This document shows positions 51,547 to 60,234 of a DNA stretch of 64,000 bases, piece after piece (within the stretch, counting starts at the first letter, position 1; each line of letters starts with the position of its first letter). The DNA lies in assembly GCA_030645235.1 (NCBI GenBank), contig JAUSMV010000005.1:124001-188000 (forward strand), written 5' to 3'. Origin of the DNA: Parvibaculum sp. Its GTDB lineage: Bacteria; Pseudomonadota; Alphaproteobacteria; Parvibaculales; Parvibaculaceae. The notes under the pieces are model-generated. The model was not told the origin of the DNA, did no database searches, and saw only the letters and a program-made list of their open reading frames with translations. The position numbers were made by a program, and so were the translations under genes.

Positions 51547-52746
51547 ATGAAGATCGTTATATTGGGCGGAGATGGTTTCTGTGGATGGCCGACCGCCCTT
51601 CATCTCTCAAATTGCGGACACGACGTCACGATCGTTGACAATCTCTCTCGCCGCAAAATCGATGTTGAACTGGAAACTGAATCGCTCACACCCATTCGGT
51701 CGATGAGCGAAAGGTTGCATGCATGGAAGGAAGTTAGCGGCAAGAAGATTACCTTCCACAATTTCACTATCGGCGAAAATTACCATCGCCTCGTGACTCT
51801 CATCCAGAATCTCGAACCCGATACGATTGTGCATTTCGCCGAACAGCGTGCTGCACCTTATTCAATGAAATCACCGCGACATAAGCGCTACACAGTTTCA
51901 AACAATCTGATGGCGACCCATGACGTGCTGGCTGCCATCGTCGAAAGCGGTGTACCTGTGCATCTGGTGCATTTAGGCACGATGGGCGTCTATGGCTACG
52001 GAACGGCGGGAATGGCTATCCCGGAAGGCTATCTGAAAATCAAAGTCGACACGCAAAACGGTCCGAGCGAGCAGGAGATTTTGTATCCAGCCAACCCGGG
52101 CAGCATCTACCACATGACTAAAACGCAGGATCAATTATTTTTCTTTTTTTATAACAAGAATGACCGTGTACGGATTACAGATCTCCATCAGGGCATTGTT
52201 TGGGGCACGCAGACATCCGAAACAAAACTCGACAGCCGCCTCATCAACCGCTTCGATTATGATGGCGACTACGGAACGGTGCTCAACCGCTTCCTGATGC
52301 AATCAGCGGTAGGCTATCCATTGACCGTTCACGGAACAGGTGGCCAGACACGCGCCTTCATCCACATTCAGGACACCGTACGCTGTATTGAACTCGCAAT
52401 CCAAAACCCACCCAAGATTGACGAACGCGTGAACATCCTCAATCAAATGACGGAAACGCACCGCGTCCGCAATCTAGCGCAAATGATCGCTGAAATGACC
52501 TCGGCCAAAGTCGAATTCATTTCCAATCCTCGCAATGAAGCCGACGAAAACGACCTCAATGTAGACAACAACCGTTTCCTGAGCCTCGGCCTAAAGCCGA
52601 TCACTTTGCAATCCGGTCTGATGGAAGAAGTTACCGACATCGCGAGGACTTATGCAAATCGTTGCGACCTGTCAAAAATTCCCTGCGTGTCCTACTGGAA
52701 TGACGCCACCCAACAGACTGCAAACATCACCGAGGCGGCGGGCTGA
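51547..52746 (+). CDS. sqdB: UDP-sulfoquinovose synthase-type NAD-dependent epimerase
   Basis: This 399-residue extended SDR has IVILGGDGFCGWPTALHLS at the N-terminus (NAD site), HFAEQRAAPYSMKSPRHK, LGTMGVYGYG, YHMTKTQDQ (Tyr/Lys pair), RFDYDGDYGTVLNRF and GGQTRAFIHIQDTVRC. These are SqdB hallmarks: UDP-glucose plus sulfite gives UDP-sulfoquinovose, the sulfolipid headgroup donor. The Glu of the plant TMGEYG motif is Val here, as I recall for rhizobial SqdB. No sqdC, sqdD or sqdA lies beside it. ATG 51547 follows GGGCGGGGG. First gene of the glycan module. Confidence 0.87.
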   Translation: MKIVILGGDGFCGWPTALHLSNCGHDVTIVDNLSRRKIDVELETESLTPIRSMSERLHAWKEVSGKKITFHNFTIGENYHRLVTLIQNLEPDTIVHFAEQRAAPYSMKSPRHKRYTVSNNLMATHDVLAAIVESGVPVHLVHLGTMGVYGYGTAGMAIPEGYLKIKVDTQNGPSEQEILYPANPGSIYHMTKTQDQLFFFFYNKNDRVRITDLHQGIVWGTQTSETKLDSRLINRFDYDGDYGTVLNRFLMQSAVGYPLTVHGTGGQTRAFIHIQDTVRCIELAIQNPPKIDERVNILNQMTETHRVRNLAQMIAEMTSAKVEFISNPRNEADENDLNVDNNRFLSLGLKPITLQSGLMEEVTDIARTYANRCDLSKIPCVSYWNDATQQTANITEAAG

Positions 52747-52803
52747 CAAATCGCGATGCCATACTTGATATAACTTTATTTTCGCGAGGGTATACGCAGG
52801 CAG

Positions 52804-53769
52804 ATGAATGCTATTCGGAAAATTCTGATAACCGGCGGGTGCGGCTTTATCGGCAGCAATTTGATTGCTGGCCTGATGTCTCGATCCGACGCACCGGACA
52901 TTCGAGTGCTGGACAATGAAAGCCTTGGTAAAAAAGCTCACATTGCCGAATTTGATGTAGATTTTATACGGGGGGACGTACGCGATCTAAACGTCGTCAC
53001 CGGAGCACTGCGTGGCGTCGACGCCGTCATACATCTCGCCGCAGACACGCGTGTTGTCGAGTCGATCGCTAATCCGGTTCACAATTTCGAAGTCAATGTC
53101 GTCGGCACTTTCAACCTGCTCTCGGCCATGCGCGAGACAAATGTTACGCGTATCATCAATGCCTCAACCGGTGGCGCCATCATTGGCGATGCTATTCCGC
53201 CGGTGAATGAGGGCATGGTACCCGCACCCCTGTCTCCCTATGGCGCCAGCAAACTTGCAGCAGAGGGTTACTGTTCAACTTTTTCTCACGCCTATGGTTT
53301 TCAAGCGACGTCTGTGCGTTTCTCTAATGTTTACGGTCCGCGCTCCTATCACAAGGGCAGCGTTGTCTCGGCTTTTCTCAAAAACATTCTCCGGACAGAA
53401 AGTCTTGTTGTGTATGGAGACGGCGAGCAAACACGTGACTATGTATTTGTCGAAGACCTCTGTACCGGCATTACCAAGGCATTGGAAAGTGGCAAGAGCG
53501 GTGTATTCCAGCTTGGAACGGGACTCCCAACATCAATCAACGCACTGATCGATAACATGCTGCAAATCACAGGATCAAACTATCCCGTACACGTGAACTA
53601 TGAACCCTATCGCGACGGTGAGATCAAACAGACATGGTGCGACATCACAAAAGCGCGTCGCGAACTTGGCTATAATCCGCAAACCACCGTCTTGGCCGGT
53701 TTGCAAAAGACATGGGAATGGTTTTTGTCACTGAATGGCGAACAAACCAGCAGAGAGAACAATGCCTGA
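52804..53769 (+). CDS. NAD-dependent epimerase/dehydratase (GalE-like)
   Basis: This 321-residue extended SDR has ITGGCGFIGSNLIAGL at residues 10–25, DVRDLN, AVIHLAADTRVVES, catalytic Tyr/Lys in SPYGASKLAAEGYC and the substrate-domain RFSNVYGPRSYHKG. It is typical of UDP-glucose or UDP-GlcNAc 4-epimerases of surface-glycan clusters. It overlaps the glycosyltransferase by 8 bp and follows sqdB by 57 bp, so all three plus-strand genes look co-transcribed. Confidence 0.9.
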   Translation: MNAIRKILITGGCGFIGSNLIAGLMSRSDAPDIRVLDNESLGKKAHIAEFDVDFIRGDVRDLNVVTGALRGVDAVIHLAADTRVVESIANPVHNFEVNVVGTFNLLSAMRETNVTRIINASTGGAIIGDAIPPVNEGMVPAPLSPYGASKLAAEGYCSTFSHAYGFQATSVRFSNVYGPRSYHKGSVVSAFLKNILRTESLVVYGDGEQTRDYVFVEDLCTGITKALESGKSGVFQLGTGLPTSINALIDNMLQITGSNYPVHVNYEPYRDGEIKQTWCDITKARRELGYNPQTTVLAGLQKTWEWFLSLNGEQTSRENNA

Positions 53770-54592
53770 GACAGAACTGAGCGTTGTCATTCCGGTCCTC
53801 AACGAAGAGGATATTGTCGAGAAAAATTTGCGGGAACTGGCAAGTCGGCTAAACACTATTGTCGGTGCAGGAAAGTGGAAATTCGTCATTGTTGACAATG
53901 GTAGCACCGACCAAACGCCGCAAATCTTGAAACGCGTTCTGACAGAGCTTCCTCCGAGCTTGTCGGTTTTTGTTCCTGAGCCCAATTATGGTGCTGCATT
54001 GCGCGCCGGACTTGCTGCGGCAGATACAGATTTTGCCCACCCTTGCGATATTGAACAATGGGACATTCCCTTCATCACTTGGGCATGGAGCATTCGCCAT
54101 GAACACGACCTTTTCATCGGTTCAAAGCGCTCCGATCCGACAATCAGCAAACAAACGTCACGGCGCCGGTTTCTGAGCTGGGGCCTCAATGCGCTATTGC
54201 AGCTTATGTTTGGATACATGGGCACCGACACGCACGGGCCGAAACTTATCTACATGCGCAAACTTCGTCCGGTAATCAACTCGTGCCTGAGTGACCGAGG
54301 GCAATTCGACACCGAAATTGTTCTCCGCTCAGTGCGAAAAGGCTACCGACTCGCAGAGGCCCCGATTGCATTTTTGGAAACGCGACCGCCCCGCGTAAGG
54401 CTCTTTAAAAAAATTCTATGGAATCTCATTGCCTTCAACCGGCTGCGAACAATCATTGGAGGACTCGGTTATTCCGACAAGATCGAATTTCGCCAATTCA
54501 GTCGCTCCGATGTTCTCAAGGCGACTGAGGCATTAGGCGCAGCAACAACGGTTGCGCAATTCGAAGTGCTGGATAAAGAAGTAAAACGATAA
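53762..54592 (+). CDS. Glycosyltransferase family 2 (dolichyl-phosphate-mannose-synthase-like)
   Basis: This 276-residue GT-A protein starts ELSVVIPVLNEEDIVEKNLREL, then FVIVDNGSTDQT, NYGAALRAGL and CDIEQWD in the D-x-D position, and ends with a helical tail but no clear membrane anchor. ATG 53762 (after AGAGAG) is chosen over 53735, which would sit deeper in the upstream gene. It probably transfers a sugar to a lipid carrier or glycan. Its last 77 bp overlap the convergent flippase gene. Confidence 0.87.
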   Translation: MPETELSVVIPVLNEEDIVEKNLRELASRLNTIVGAGKWKFVIVDNGSTDQTPQILKRVLTELPPSLSVFVPEPNYGAALRAGLAAADTDFAHPCDIEQWDIPFITWAWSIRHEHDLFIGSKRSDPTISKQTSRRRFLSWGLNALLQLMFGYMGTDTHGPKLIYMRKLRPVINSCLSDRGQFDTEIVLRSVRKGYRLAEAPIAFLETRPPRVRLFKKILWNLIAFNRLRTIIGGLGYSDKIEFRQFSRSDVLKATEALGAATTVAQFEVLDKEVKR

Positions 54593-55796
54593 AACTGAAA
54601 ATCAAAAACAATGTCGCGAGGCCCTGAGAGTCGAGAGGCTTATTAAGGTTCAGCCCGACAAAAATACAAAGCGGCACGATCAGAAGACCGGGGACCCAGT
54701 CCCGATGCGCGGAATAGTCGACCGAGATGAGAAAGCGAACCAAAACAAACGGAATCATTGCGACCGCAGCATAGATCATCGTCGGTATATCGCATGAGTT
54801 GAACCCATACCGGCTGGCACAAACCGTCTCGCGAAAAATGATTGCCACAATGACGCCCGACGCGGCAACGACGCTGGTCAAAAGAAATCCCTTCACCATG
54901 ACGCTCATCCCAGGCGTTTCCTTCACCCGATTGTCGACCATAAGCGGAAAGGCAAGCTGAATAATCGGCAGCGTAAGCATGAGAATGCCCTTCGGCAAAA
55001 CAGACGAAGCCGAATAAACACCGAGTTGATAAGGGTCAAGCATCAGATAAGCGACAATGATGTCGGCATGGGCAACGGCTGCAAAAATCGCATAGCCAAT
55101 CGCGAACGGAACCAACTCGCTCAGATTAGGAGGCAATAAGTCCGGAATTTTTGCTGGCTTTGAAATCAGAGGCTTAAGTCCAAAAAACAGAAAAAACACA
55201 ACCGGCGCAGCGAAAACAACACCGGCAAGACCGCTCCAAACCGTACCAAATACCCAAAGACCGATAGTGCCGAATACCAACCGGCCACTCATCCAGATCA
55301 GCGTGTAAATGCCCAACGTCAAAAATCGGTGTTCGCCCTGCAGAAAAATACGGCCACATTCAGCAAAATAGGACGTCGCAACGATGATGATGACGACCAT
55401 CGCGAGTTGTGCCGAGAAGAAACCACCTATAACACCCAATATAACGACAGCGGCGAGCCCGACGAAAGTAAACGCACTTAGCCAGCGCAGTGTCGTGCTG
55501 AGCACGATAAAATGAGAATGGCGCGCAGCATCCGACCCACTCTCAGCATAAAGAGTTGAGACATAACGACTAAAGAGAAGATTGAAGATAACCGCAGGGG
55601 CAAACAGAATATTTATGGCTGTGATTGCGGCATAAAAAATACCGAACTCGTCAGGCTCCAATTTATGCGCAGCCACATAAGTAAAAAGGAGGTTTATCAA
55701 AGAAGCGGGGATCGTAAATGCAAGCAATGTAATTGCGCGTCTGACGACTGATTCACTCAGCCCATTTTGCGCGACCGTCTTTAACAGACTTAGCAT
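54516..55796 (-). CDS. Polysaccharide flippase-like membrane protein (Wzx/MOP superfamily)
   Basis: This 426-residue protein has ~12 predicted helices. The start ITLLAFTIPASLINLLFTYVAAHKLEPDEFGIFYAA is the typical first two helices of O-antigen/EPS flippases (…LGPEEFGLYALA). It likely flips a lipid-linked glycan across the inner membrane. The C-terminal 25 codons overlap the glycosyltransferase gene on the opposite strand by 77 bp, unusually long for a convergent pair. The sequence is AT-richer than the flanking housekeeping genes. Confidence 0.85.
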   Translation of the reverse strand: MLSLLKTVAQNGLSESVVRRAITLLAFTIPASLINLLFTYVAAHKLEPDEFGIFYAAITAINILFAPAVIFNLLFSRYVSTLYAESGSDAARHSHFIVLSTTLRWLSAFTFVGLAAVVILGVIGGFFSAQLAMVVIIIVATSYFAECGRIFLQGEHRFLTLGIYTLIWMSGRLVFGTIGLWVFGTVWSGLAGVVFAAPVVFFLFFGLKPLISKPAKIPDLLPPNLSELVPFAIGYAIFAAVAHADIIVAYLMLDPYQLGVYSASSVLPKGILMLTLPIIQLAFPLMVDNRVKETPGMSVMVKGFLLTSVVAASGVIVAIIFRETVCASRYGFNSCDIPTMIYAAVAMIPFVLVRFLISVDYSAHRDWVPGLLIVPLCIFVGLNLNKPLDSQGLATLFLIFSFIVLLLYPALRIAQPLLLRLMPQSP

Positions 55797-55875
55797 CCCG
55801 TATCCTCGTTAGTACACTCACGCTCCTCGCCGAGGAATGATTTTGCCCGCATCACGTGCATTTTCGATTAGTTTC

Positions 55876-56622
55876 CTAGTTTGATTTGCGCGCAGCAACA
55901 ATCAGTGTATCCGCCCAAAAGGAACTTGCCCGACCCGCCAAGCGATTGAGCTGCCAAAAATAAGTATTCGTCCGCAAACGGAATTCACGCTCGAAACCCA
56001 GCGGCTTCAGCAGCCAAGACAAAGCACGCCCCAACGCGTCCGGCAGGACAAGATAGATATGCCGCGCCGACATTTGAACATCGTCAAAACCCGCATCTCT
56101 GATTGATCGTTCAAGACTCTTCTTGGAAAAAAAGCGCAAATGCCCCGGATGCTGCATCTCCGTAAGCGTCTGCCCCAAAAGACCGAGCAACCGGAACGGC
56201 CAAAAAGCAGAATTGGGCGTCGACAAAAGCAGCGTGCCGCCCGGTCTTAAAACACGACCCAGCTCCGACAAAAAACGCTCTGTATCACTGACATGCTCAA
56301 TCACTTCTGAGGCATAAATATAATCAAAGCTCGCAGCCTGAAAAGGCAGCCCATCAATCACATCACAGACGTGACCTTCAAAACCAGCAGCACGCAGCTT
56401 TTCGATCGCGACAGGTGACAAATCTATACCAACAACCGCATGCCCCATATTACGCAACATATGCGCATTGAGTCCCGTCCCGCAGCCGACATCCAGAACT
56501 CGCATCACCTTCGAGCGGTCTACCATGTCGCGCATATATTGCTTGCTGCTGCGCTCAATTTCCTGTCTTCGGCCATAAAGCTCGTCAGAAAATTTTTGCT
56601 CTCGCGACACGACTTCGATCAT
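55876..56622 (-). CDS. Class I SAM-dependent methyltransferase
   Basis: This 248-residue Methyltransf_11-type protein has motif I VLDVGCGTGLNAHML (residues ~40–54), acidic VVGIDLSP, motif II-like SFDYIYASEVIEHVSD and LRPGGTLLLSTPN. The C-terminal half (HPGHLRFFSKKSLERSIRDAGF) is typical of ubiquinone/glycan methyltransferases. Within a glycan module it may methylate a sugar or lipid carrier. It is in the same minus-strand unit as the flippase and the large membrane protein. Confidence 0.87.
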   Translation of the reverse strand: MIEVVSREQKFSDELYGRRQEIERSSKQYMRDMVDRSKVMRVLDVGCGTGLNAHMLRNMGHAVVGIDLSPVAIEKLRAAGFEGHVCDVIDGLPFQAASFDYIYASEVIEHVSDTERFLSELGRVLRPGGTLLLSTPNSAFWPFRLLGLLGQTLTEMQHPGHLRFFSKKSLERSIRDAGFDDVQMSARHIYLVLPDALGRALSWLLKPLGFEREFRLRTNTYFWQLNRLAGRASSFWADTLIVAARKSN

Positions 56623-56671
56623 AAATTATCCACCCCAGGGAAAATGCATACTCGCTTACCTCGCCACAACC

Positions 56672-58279
56672 TCAACTCATATCATTGATAGCCTTTTTCA
56701 TCTTCCAGTTCCGATGAATCTTAAGCAGTTCAGAAGTGAGGTCCGTTGCACAGTAAAACGTCCCCACGGCGCCAACCAGAATATAGGCAAGCAGAACGTC
56801 GATATTTGTCTGGCCTGGAAAAATTAATACAGGCGTAAGCGCGAAGCCGATAATCAGCACCGAGATCAATCCGCTGGTCTGCCAGCGGCGGTTTGGCGGT
56901 CGCATATCGTTGCTGCCAAGCGCCAATACCCCACCCAACAAAAACAGGATAATCGGCAGGACAGCTGCGGACCACGAGAGCTTTATTTCAGAATATAGCC
57001 GATACTGCAGATCAAACTTAGCAACAAACCCCTTGACGATTTCCAGTGGATAGCTCTTTGCTATCTTAAAGACCAGATTGCGCGCCAACCCCTCATATTC
57101 TTTCCACGACTTATCGGGTGTGATGTAAATCTTGCCCTGATAGAGCAACGCGATTGAGGGGCTTATGTCATTGCGCCGCCTGAGGTCCGTCATCACTGCC
57201 TCATAAGCAAGCTGATCGCTCAGGGATTTGCGCTTGTCTTCCTCAACATATTTTTCGCGCAGAACCTCGCTCACCATAAGCGTCCCCGACAAAACATTGT
57301 GCCAGAACAGATGCCCGGTTGAATCCTTCCGATAACGCACATCTTCATTGCTGCTGACCTGCACAATGTTGAGCACAGTTACAATCACCAATATCGCGGC
57401 AGGTAGCAGTCTTGAGCCGATGAGTTTCGGAAGTTCGTCCGATCGGCGATACCGCACAAACGCCCCAGCCGCGTAAATCCCTCCAAACGCGACCACCACA
57501 ACAATCTGCCAAAACAGCGCCATGCGGGACATCAACAAAAAGCACATCAGCGCTGACTGCACAACGATCAGCGCCACGCGCAGATAAGTCACCGGTGCCT
57601 GATGGATCGTCACCAAAAGCAAATGCATCATCGGTAACAATGTGAAGATGCCAAACACCCTGCTATTTTGCAGCACGAGCATCTGCGTGCCGCTCGCAAA
57701 AACAAATTCCATGACAAAAAGCAGGCCGGCCAAATAGGTCGAAAGCAGAAAAAGGGCACTCGTCCGATCTTTAAATTCAACCACGAATGCGCCGACACTG
57801 ACGGCCATGAGCAGAAAATAAAAGAAATAGAGCGAGATCGCCTGAACCCCAAAGAGCACGAAACTCAGATAGACATAGTCTGCGTAGCCCCGTTCATTGC
57901 CGCGAATAATGTCCGGTGGCAAAGTCTCATCAATCGGGTAGACCATCGCATTGGCAAGGGCCGCATTCACCTGCGAACTGCTGCGCAGCAGCTTTTCCGT
58001 ACGCGCGCCTTCGAACGGCGGCCCCTTATCGTGACCAAAAACCGCAAAGCCGTCTTCGTTCAATGAATCAATGACGGATTGATAGGCGAGATAATTATGC
58101 AGCGGTGGCTCTCGGAGCCGCGAAATTGCCACGGCCAAAGTCTGCCGGACCCTGTAAATCGGATGAAACAGGGTGTCTGCATATCCATGAGCTATCCCAT
58201 AGCCAAAATCCAGACAGAGCGTACAAAAGATCAGGCCTATCAGACCCAGTTTAGCCGGTCGACTTATCAATGCCCCCAC
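56672..58279 (-). CDS. Large polytopic membrane protein of unknown function
   Basis: This 535-residue protein has an N-terminal helix, a ~100-residue hydrophilic domain (residues ~45–130, with ENDG-like GFAVFGHDKGPPFEG), six or so helices (~135–310), a second soluble domain (~320–420, DVRYRKDSTGHLFWHNVLSG) and three C-terminal helices. The plan, helices plus large loops in a glycan cluster, recalls membrane glycosyltransferases or polymerases, but I see no family motif. First gene of the minus-strand unit; 49 bp to the methyltransferase. Confidence 0.7.
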   Translation of the reverse strand: MGALISRPAKLGLIGLIFCTLCLDFGYGIAHGYADTLFHPIYRVRQTLAVAISRLREPPLHNYLAYQSVIDSLNEDGFAVFGHDKGPPFEGARTEKLLRSSSQVNAALANAMVYPIDETLPPDIIRGNERGYADYVYLSFVLFGVQAISLYFFYFLLMAVSVGAFVVEFKDRTSALFLLSTYLAGLLFVMEFVFASGTQMLVLQNSRVFGIFTLLPMMHLLLVTIHQAPVTYLRVALIVVQSALMCFLLMSRMALFWQIVVVVAFGGIYAAGAFVRYRRSDELPKLIGSRLLPAAILVIVTVLNIVQVSSNEDVRYRKDSTGHLFWHNVLSGTLMVSEVLREKYVEEDKRKSLSDQLAYEAVMTDLRRRNDISPSIALLYQGKIYITPDKSWKEYEGLARNLVFKIAKSYPLEIVKGFVAKFDLQYRLYSEIKLSWSAAVLPIILFLLGGVLALGSNDMRPPNRRWQTSGLISVLIIGFALTPVLIFPGQTNIDVLLAYILVGAVGTFYCATDLTSELLKIHRNWKMKKAINDMS

Positions 58280-58659
58280 TCCAACTCAGCCCCAAAAACT
58301 GCCAATCGACCAAGAAATATCATGTGAATTGCCACAAGCAATGAAAGTAAATTTTCACTCCCATTTTGCACGCACCCCTTTCGCCCCCTTGATACTGACC
58401 TGAAGTAATAGCTTTCCACCATCCCAAAAACAGCCGACATCAAGCGACTCCACACGCTGCAAGGTCATTGATGCCAGCGGCAATGAAGACACGGTTACGA
58501 GGTAAATATGGCACAGTGTGACATTAAATTTACCATCCTAACCCTTGATCTGATTAGCAAATTCCTGTTTGACCATCCCCCGCACCTTCCGTTATAGAAG
58601 GTCCGGAGATGCGACCCCAAGCCTGCGCGGGACGCCGAAATCTTAAGGACCCGCCAAGC
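58280..58659. other. AT-richer intergenic region between divergent units
   Basis: This 380-bp gap lies between the large membrane protein gene (−) and the M23 peptidase gene (+) and should hold both promoters. I see no ORF with family features, no RNA gene and no strong repeat. A purine-rich AAGGACC before 58660 serves as the peptidase's ribosome-binding site. Confidence 0.6.
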
Positions 58660-59955
58660 ATGATGCACCGCCAAGCTGCTCACAATACGACAGAGCGCGC
58701 TATCGCCCTTGCCTCCGCTTTTGGTATTTCCCTCAGCCTTCTTCTGTCCTCCACATCTCTCGCCCATGCGAACACGCTCGGCACACTGACAATCCGCACC
58801 AACAGCGCCGACAGTTCTGAAGCCGATATCGACGCCATCCTCAGCGGTGCCGCTCAGGGCGACATCTCCGCCAACCGCATCATGGAGGTCAAACCCGGTG
58901 AAACGCTCAACGACCTGCTGACCGCGCAGGGGATCAGCGCTAATCAGCGCGCCGCCGCCTTGAAGGCCCTTGGCGAACTTTACGACCTCACACAGATCAA
59001 ACCCGGCGACAGCATCGAAACCTCGATGAGCGCCTCGCTTGATGGTGCAGGCGACAATCAGCTCGTAGCGCTCCATCTGCGTCCGGCCTACGGCGGCACA
59101 CTCTCGGTCGTGGCCGGTACTGACGGCGCGTTCCATCGCCTCGGCACAGCCGCCAACCGCGTCAACACCGTCACGTCAGGCATCACCACACGCCACGGCA
59201 CCATCCAGACAAGCCTCGTGCCCGATCTCCTTGCCGCCAGCGTCCCGCGCGACGTCGCCGAAGATGTCGCCGAAGCCTTCAACCACGACAACGAAACATC
59301 ATCGGCCAAACTCAAAGGCGCGAGATTCACCGTCGTCTATGAAACCGCCAAAACAGGCAACCGCACCAAACATGTGATGCGCTACGCCGAGCTTGGCGAA
59401 CGCGGCATTCCGCACCGCGTCTATCGCTACGAAACCAATGACGGCAAGGTCGCCTTCATGGACGAGAACGGTCGCGGCATCATGCCGATGGCGCTCGCCG
59501 CACCGATCCACAATGCCCGCATGACCTCGCCCTTCGGCTGGCGCGTGCATCCCGTGCTCAAGGTGCGTAAGTTTCACAACGGCGTCGATTTCGCGGCGCC
59601 CCGCGGCACACCGATCTATGCAGCTGAAGACGGCACCATCGACACAATAGGCTGGCGCGGCAACTATGGCCGCTTCCTCAAACTAAAGCACAATGACCGC
59701 GTGACCACGACCTATGGTCACATGTCCGGCTTCGCCAAAGGCCTGCGCAAAGGCGACACCGTCAAAAAAGGCCAGGTCATCGCCTATGTCGGCAGTTCGG
59801 GTCTCTCCACGGGCAATCACCTCTATTATGAAGTGCTCGTGGACAACAAACACGTGGACCCCGCGCGCTCTGAGGTGATGCTCTCGCTCAACCTCGACGG
59901 CAGCTCGCTTGTGCGCTTCCACTCCTACGTCGCCCGCTTGAGCGAAGCACAGTAA
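58660..59955 (+). CDS. M23 family metallopeptidase (peptidoglycan endopeptidase-like)
   Basis: This 431-residue protein has an N-terminal signal or anchor (ALASAFGISLSLLLSSTSLAHA). A LysM-like/OapA-like segment follows (VKPGETLNDLLTAQGISANQ), a middle domain, and a C-terminal M23 domain with zinc ligands in RKFHNGVDFAAPRGTP (HxxxD) and GNHLYYEVLVDN (HxH-like), plus TYGHMSGF. It cleaves cell-wall cross-links or activates amidases in the periplasm. ATG 58660 follows AAGGACCC. It ends 2 bp before the repeat element copy B. Confidence 0.9.
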   Translation: MMHRQAAHNTTERAIALASAFGISLSLLLSSTSLAHANTLGTLTIRTNSADSSEADIDAILSGAAQGDISANRIMEVKPGETLNDLLTAQGISANQRAAALKALGELYDLTQIKPGDSIETSMSASLDGAGDNQLVALHLRPAYGGTLSVVAGTDGAFHRLGTAANRVNTVTSGITTRHGTIQTSLVPDLLAASVPRDVAEDVAEAFNHDNETSSAKLKGARFTVVYETAKTGNRTKHVMRYAELGERGIPHRVYRYETNDGKVAFMDENGRGIMPMALAAPIHNARMTSPFGWRVHPVLKVRKFHNGVDFAAPRGTPIYAAEDGTIDTIGWRGNYGRFLKLKHNDRVTTTYGHMSGFAKGLRKGDTVKKGQVIAYVGSSGLSTGNHLYYEVLVDNKHVDPARSEVMLSLNLDGSSLVRFHSYVARLSEAQ

Positions 59956-59957
59956 CA

Positions 59958-60197
59958 GGCGGGGATAGATTATTTTGATGGATAAGATTATTTTGCTGGA
60001 TAAATAGGGCGGGGATCATTTTCGCGGGATAAAATCCGAAAAACCAAAACTATCCCCGACCGGGGATAGCGATTTCAGCTCTGCTCTTTTCGACAGCTCG
60101 AACCGACACACAATCTCTACATGGAAACACTCGATCTCTTGCAAGAAACCATGACTGTTTCGAGTTGATTTCGAGCTTCATTTTCCCTTATCCCCGC
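59958..60197 (-). repeat. Intergenic element, copy B, upstream of holB
   Basis: Read on the minus strand from 60197, it starts GCGGGGATAAGGG and aligns for ~105 bp with copy A at 11121, including TTTCTTGCAAGAGA, GTTTCCATGT and AGAGATTG. It then has a 9-bp perfect hairpin CTATCCCCG/CGGGGATAG (60050–60069) and further GATCCCCGCC and CTATCCCCGCC units. The 10-mer GGCGGGGATA or its GGGGAT core occurs several times. No gene is seen in the 279-bp gap before holB. Confidence 0.65.
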
Positions 60198-60234
60198 ACA
60201 TGACGTCCGCCTCCGGCTCAGGTAAAACAATCCC

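Noticed and set aside
59958-60197. GGGGATA/TATCCCC units read as DnaA boxes or a replication origin
   Set aside because: The units lack the TTATNCACA form and there is no AT-rich unwinding region or neighbouring dnaA, dnaN or hemE gene.
51402-60234. Prophage or integrative element
   Set aside because: No integrase, transposase, phage structural gene or flanking direct repeat was found; only glycan and wall genes.
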